Shown here in pieces: positions 62,022 through 64,000 of a DNA stretch of 64,000 bases. A program made the translations under genes and the position numbers. Source of the DNA: Flavobacterium sinopsychrotolerans (lineage in GTDB: Bacteria; Bacteroidota; Bacteroidia; Flavobacteriales; Flavobacteriaceae); NCBI RefSeq assembly GCF_900110375.1, contig NZ_FODN01000001.1:744001-808000 (forward strand), given 5' to 3'. Each line of letters begins with the position of its first letter. The first letter of the stretch is position 1. A model generated the notes under the pieces. The model was given only the letters and a program-made list of their open reading frames with translations. It made no database searches and had not been told where the DNA came from.

Positions 62022-62675
62022 TTAGATAATACCAATTTTCCGAGACTCTCTGATAATGTCTTCGTCATTCCCAGAATCAATATTTAACAATTCTTTTATA
62101 ATAGATTTTCTTTTATGAACTGCACTTAGCGTTAAAGGTATATAATTGGGAATATTTTTAGTAGTTATCCCTTGTGAAATCAGAAGAATAATTTCTCTAT
62201 TCAAACTGTCAAAATGTATGTCGCTAATTCTGTTCTGGTTTATGGTTTTGTTTACTCTATCACTTTTATAAACCTTCCCTTCTACGACTTCCTTAAAAAG
62301 GATATAAATTGAATTATAATCAAGATCTGATTTTTCGACTAAACCTTCTGGATTTACTTTTCTTATAATGCTGCTTAATGTAAGCTTATTTAAATATCCT
62401 GAGATAAAAATAATTTTAATTTCGGGGTACTTCGTTCGTAATAACCTTGCTAAATCTTCTCCGTTTTTTAAATTATTTTCTAAACACTCTGGCATACTCC
62501 AATCTAACACTGCCAAATCAATAACTTCCAGATTTTGCTTAAGAACGAAATTATATGCACACTTCAAAGAATTGACTGAAGTGATTTCTGAATTTATTTC
62601 TAAATCTTTTAAAACCATTTTATAGCAATCTGTAATCATAATATGATCATCAACTAATAAAATTTTTAGACACAT
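62022..62675 (-). CDS. NarL/FixJ-type response regulator, orphan
   Basis: A 217-residue protein. The receiver domain (1-125) has DDH at residues 7-9, phospho-acceptor Asp in AVLDWSMPE, FISGYL and the Lys of VEKSD. The C-terminal LuxR-type HTH is recognisable (LNREIILLISQGITTKNIPNYI, then AVHKRKSIIKELLNI) but diverged at the usual IA...S.TVK pattern. There is no histidine kinase in the window. Its neighbour, in the same direction after a terminator, is the small secreted protein. Confidence 0.85.
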   Translation of the reverse strand: MCLKILLVDDHIMITDCYKMVLKDLEINSEITSVNSLKCAYNFVLKQNLEVIDLAVLDWSMPECLENNLKNGEDLARLLRTKYPEIKIIFISGYLNKLTLSSIIRKVNPEGLVEKSDLDYNSIYILFKEVVEGKVYKSDRVNKTINQNRISDIHFDSLNREIILLISQGITTKNIPNYIPLTLSAVHKRKSIIKELLNIDSGNDEDIIRESRKIGII

Positions 62676-63139
62676 ATAATTTTAGCTTCTTGAAATTTTA
62701 AAACCTTTGTTGTGTTTTAATTTGCGTGTAAGATATTCACAATCAGATCTATTTTCTACTTACATAAATCCTCAGTCCTAAATAAAAGCCATCAATTCTT
62801 TTAGAAATTGACAAATCATTTTAGCTAACAGCAATGATAACGTAATAAGTGTACTCATTTGAAAAAAAGTTTGATTTTTTGTAAAACTAATCCGAAAATT
62901 TTAATAAAACAATCACCTAAAACAGTGATATTTTCAACTTTATATTAAAATGAAATTTGAAGAATTTGGTACCGTTATTTGCTATAAAAATTACATTTTT
63001 TTAAAATACAGCTCCTTTTAATTTAGTTAAAAAAATAAGTTAAAAAGTAGTACTTCATCACTCTTTTACTTAATTTTATGACTTGAAAAATAGCCTGTAT
63101 TTTCTGCTATTTTTACATTAATAAAAGAACAACCAGTAC
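62676..63139. other. 464-base intergenic region between divergent genes
   Basis: Very AT-rich. It should hold the promoters of the response regulator (minus) and the metallophosphatase (plus; a TATTTTTA box lies about 30 bases before its ATG). I see no gene, no strong hairpin and no repeat of the families described elsewhere in the window. Confidence 0.4.
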
Positions 63140-63865
63140 ATGAGAACACTTGTTATAGGCGACATCCACGGTGGTTTGCGAGCGCTACACCAAATTATGG
63201 AAAGAGCCAAAATTACTAAAAACGATACTCTGATTTTTTTGGGAGATTACGTTGACGGCTGGAGCCAATCCCCTCAGGTACTCGATTTTATCATTGATTT
63301 AAAAACGAAACAAAATTGCATTTGCATTCGCGGGAATCACGATGATTTATTACTGGAATGGCTTGACGAAAGCAAAGACAATCTGTTGTGGTACAAACAT
63401 GGCGGGGAAGCGACGGTTTTGGCCTACGAATCCGTTAGCACCGAAACGAAACAAAAACATATTGAATTCCTAAAATCGTTGGATAATTTTTATCTGGATG
63501 AGCAACGTCGTTTGTTTGTTCATGCTGGTTTTACTAATATGAACGGTGTTGATTTCGAATATTTTCCTGGACTTTTCTATTGGGATAGAACCCTTTGGGA
63601 AACCGCATTGGCATTGGATACAACAATGAAATCCAATCACCCGTTTTACCCAAAACGGTTTACTTTATACAATGAAATCTATATTGGTCACACGCCCGTA
63701 ACCCGAATTAGTGAAACAACTCCCGTACAAAAAGCTAATGTTTGGAACGTAGATACCGGAGCAGCGTTCAAAGGACCATTGACCATTATGGATGTTGACA
63801 CCAAAGAATTCTGGCAAAGCGAACCTTTGGACCAATTGTATTTTGACGAGAAAGGAAGAAATTAG
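63140..63865 (+). CDS. Metallophosphoesterase (serine/threonine phosphatase-like)
   Basis: A 241-residue protein. The calcineurin-like metal site is complete: Asp8 and His10 (GDIHGG), Asp36 (GDYVDG), Asn66-His67 (RGNHDDL), then FVHAGF and GHTPV. It looks like the PrpA/ApaH-like group that removes phosphate from proteins or cleaves diadenosine tetraphosphate; the substrate is open. It has no signal peptide, so it is cytosolic. Confidence 0.88.
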   Translation: MRTLVIGDIHGGLRALHQIMERAKITKNDTLIFLGDYVDGWSQSPQVLDFIIDLKTKQNCICIRGNHDDLLLEWLDESKDNLLWYKHGGEATVLAYESVSTETKQKHIEFLKSLDNFYLDEQRRLFVHAGFTNMNGVDFEYFPGLFYWDRTLWETALALDTTMKSNHPFYPKRFTLYNEIYIGHTPVTRISETTPVQKANVWNVDTGAAFKGPLTIMDVDTKEFWQSEPLDQLYFDEKGRN

Positions 63866-63908
63866 ATTTTATTGAACTACTTTTGCACCCACTTTAAAAA
63901 TTAAGAGT

Positions 63909-64000
63909 ATGAAAAAGATTACCACATTAGTATTGCTGTTGACTGTTGGACTGCTACATGCACAAGCTTTCAAAGGAAATGGAGACGTTAAATTTGATGT
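63909..64000 (+). CDS. Exported protein, 5' end only
   Basis: The frame starts at 63909 and runs off the window. The visible 30 residues are a signal peptide (MKKITTLVLLLTVGLLHAQ) and the start of the mature part (AFKGNGDVKFDV), which resembles small flavobacterial outer-membrane proteins that begin 'FKGkGD.KF'. Family assignment (possibly DUF6646) needs the rest of the gene. It is 43 bases after the phosphatase gene. Confidence 0.6.
   Translation, partial: MKKITTLVLLLTVGLLHAQAFKGNGDVKFD

Noticed and set aside
61895..62080. 61-codon frame between the small secreted protein and response regulator genes
   Set aside because: It crosses a strong terminator and the end of the response regulator gene.
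1..64000. CRISPR arrays, tRNA or rRNA genes, insertion sequences, prophage
   Set aside because: Looked for regular spaced repeats, T-loop (GGTTCRA) motifs, transposase and phage-like proteins; none was found by reading.

Overview
The window is a piece of a Bacteroidota chromosome, most probably Flavobacterium or a close relative. Evidence: very AT-rich intergenic DNA, -7 promoter boxes of the TAnnTTTG type, a PorZ-like type IX secretion component, a complete moxR-bat operon, a GLPGLI-family protein beside a TonB-dependent receptor, and protein sequences of flavobacterial character throughout. It is mainly housekeeping chromosome. I saw no rRNA, tRNA, CRISPR array, phage or insertion sequence.

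Layout. 1-3.6 kb: truncated Gcr-type membrane protein, CYTH phosphatase, RlpA, small membrane protein. 3.7-14.5 kb, all minus strand: a TonB receptor, pgi, a DUF3108/tryptophan dioxygenase/M23 peptidase operon, and tyrosine degradation genes (hppD, hmgA). 14.6-21.3 kb: patatin-barrel protein and uvrC, then a plus-strand trio (M14-like desuccinylase, 5-formyl-THF cyclo-ligase, small lipoprotein), then lspA. 21.3-31 kb: DksA-like protein, ileS, an XRE/membrane-protein cassette, recO, porZ, gdhA. 31-41 kb: outer-membrane protein, Cys/Met gamma-family enzyme, DUF3298 lipoprotein, DinB, ArsC-like protein, EamA transporter, yicC-gmk-nadD, and a LysR-controlled aldehyde/oxidant unit (DJ-1-like protein plus YqhD-like dehydrogenase). 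41-45.5 kb: gpsA, a small membrane protein with a dead tandem copy, pheS, cvpA. 45.5-54.6 kb: moxR, DUF58, BatD-like, batA, batB, batC, batD, batE. 54.8-57.8 kb: aldo/keto reductase, SDR, AlbA_2-type protein. 57.9-62.7 kb: TonB receptor, GLPGLI protein, small secreted Cys-pair protein and an orphan response regulator. 63.1-64 kb: metallophosphatase and the start of a secreted protein.

The most interesting signals lie between or beside the standard genes. (1) Three intergenic elements (1955-2096, 13197-13291, 33932-34012) share conserved ends; their closing base pairs differ from copy to copy but stay complementary in two copies and mostly in the third, which suggests a structured RNA family. 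(2) A diverged copy of the last 15 codons of recO lies 905 bp from the real recO end and brackets an XRE/membrane two-gene cassette. (3) A promoter, hairpins and terminator form a sRNA or attenuator at 11692-11816. (4) A small secreted protein with its own terminator sits between a response regulator and a GLPGLI/TonB-receptor pair. (5) A tandem duplicate of a 71-residue membrane protein is decaying next to its intact parent.

Start codons were moved inward wherever a signal peptide, family start, promoter or overlapping terminator made the longest reading frame unlikely. All family assignments come from reading the sequence and from memory; no database search was run.
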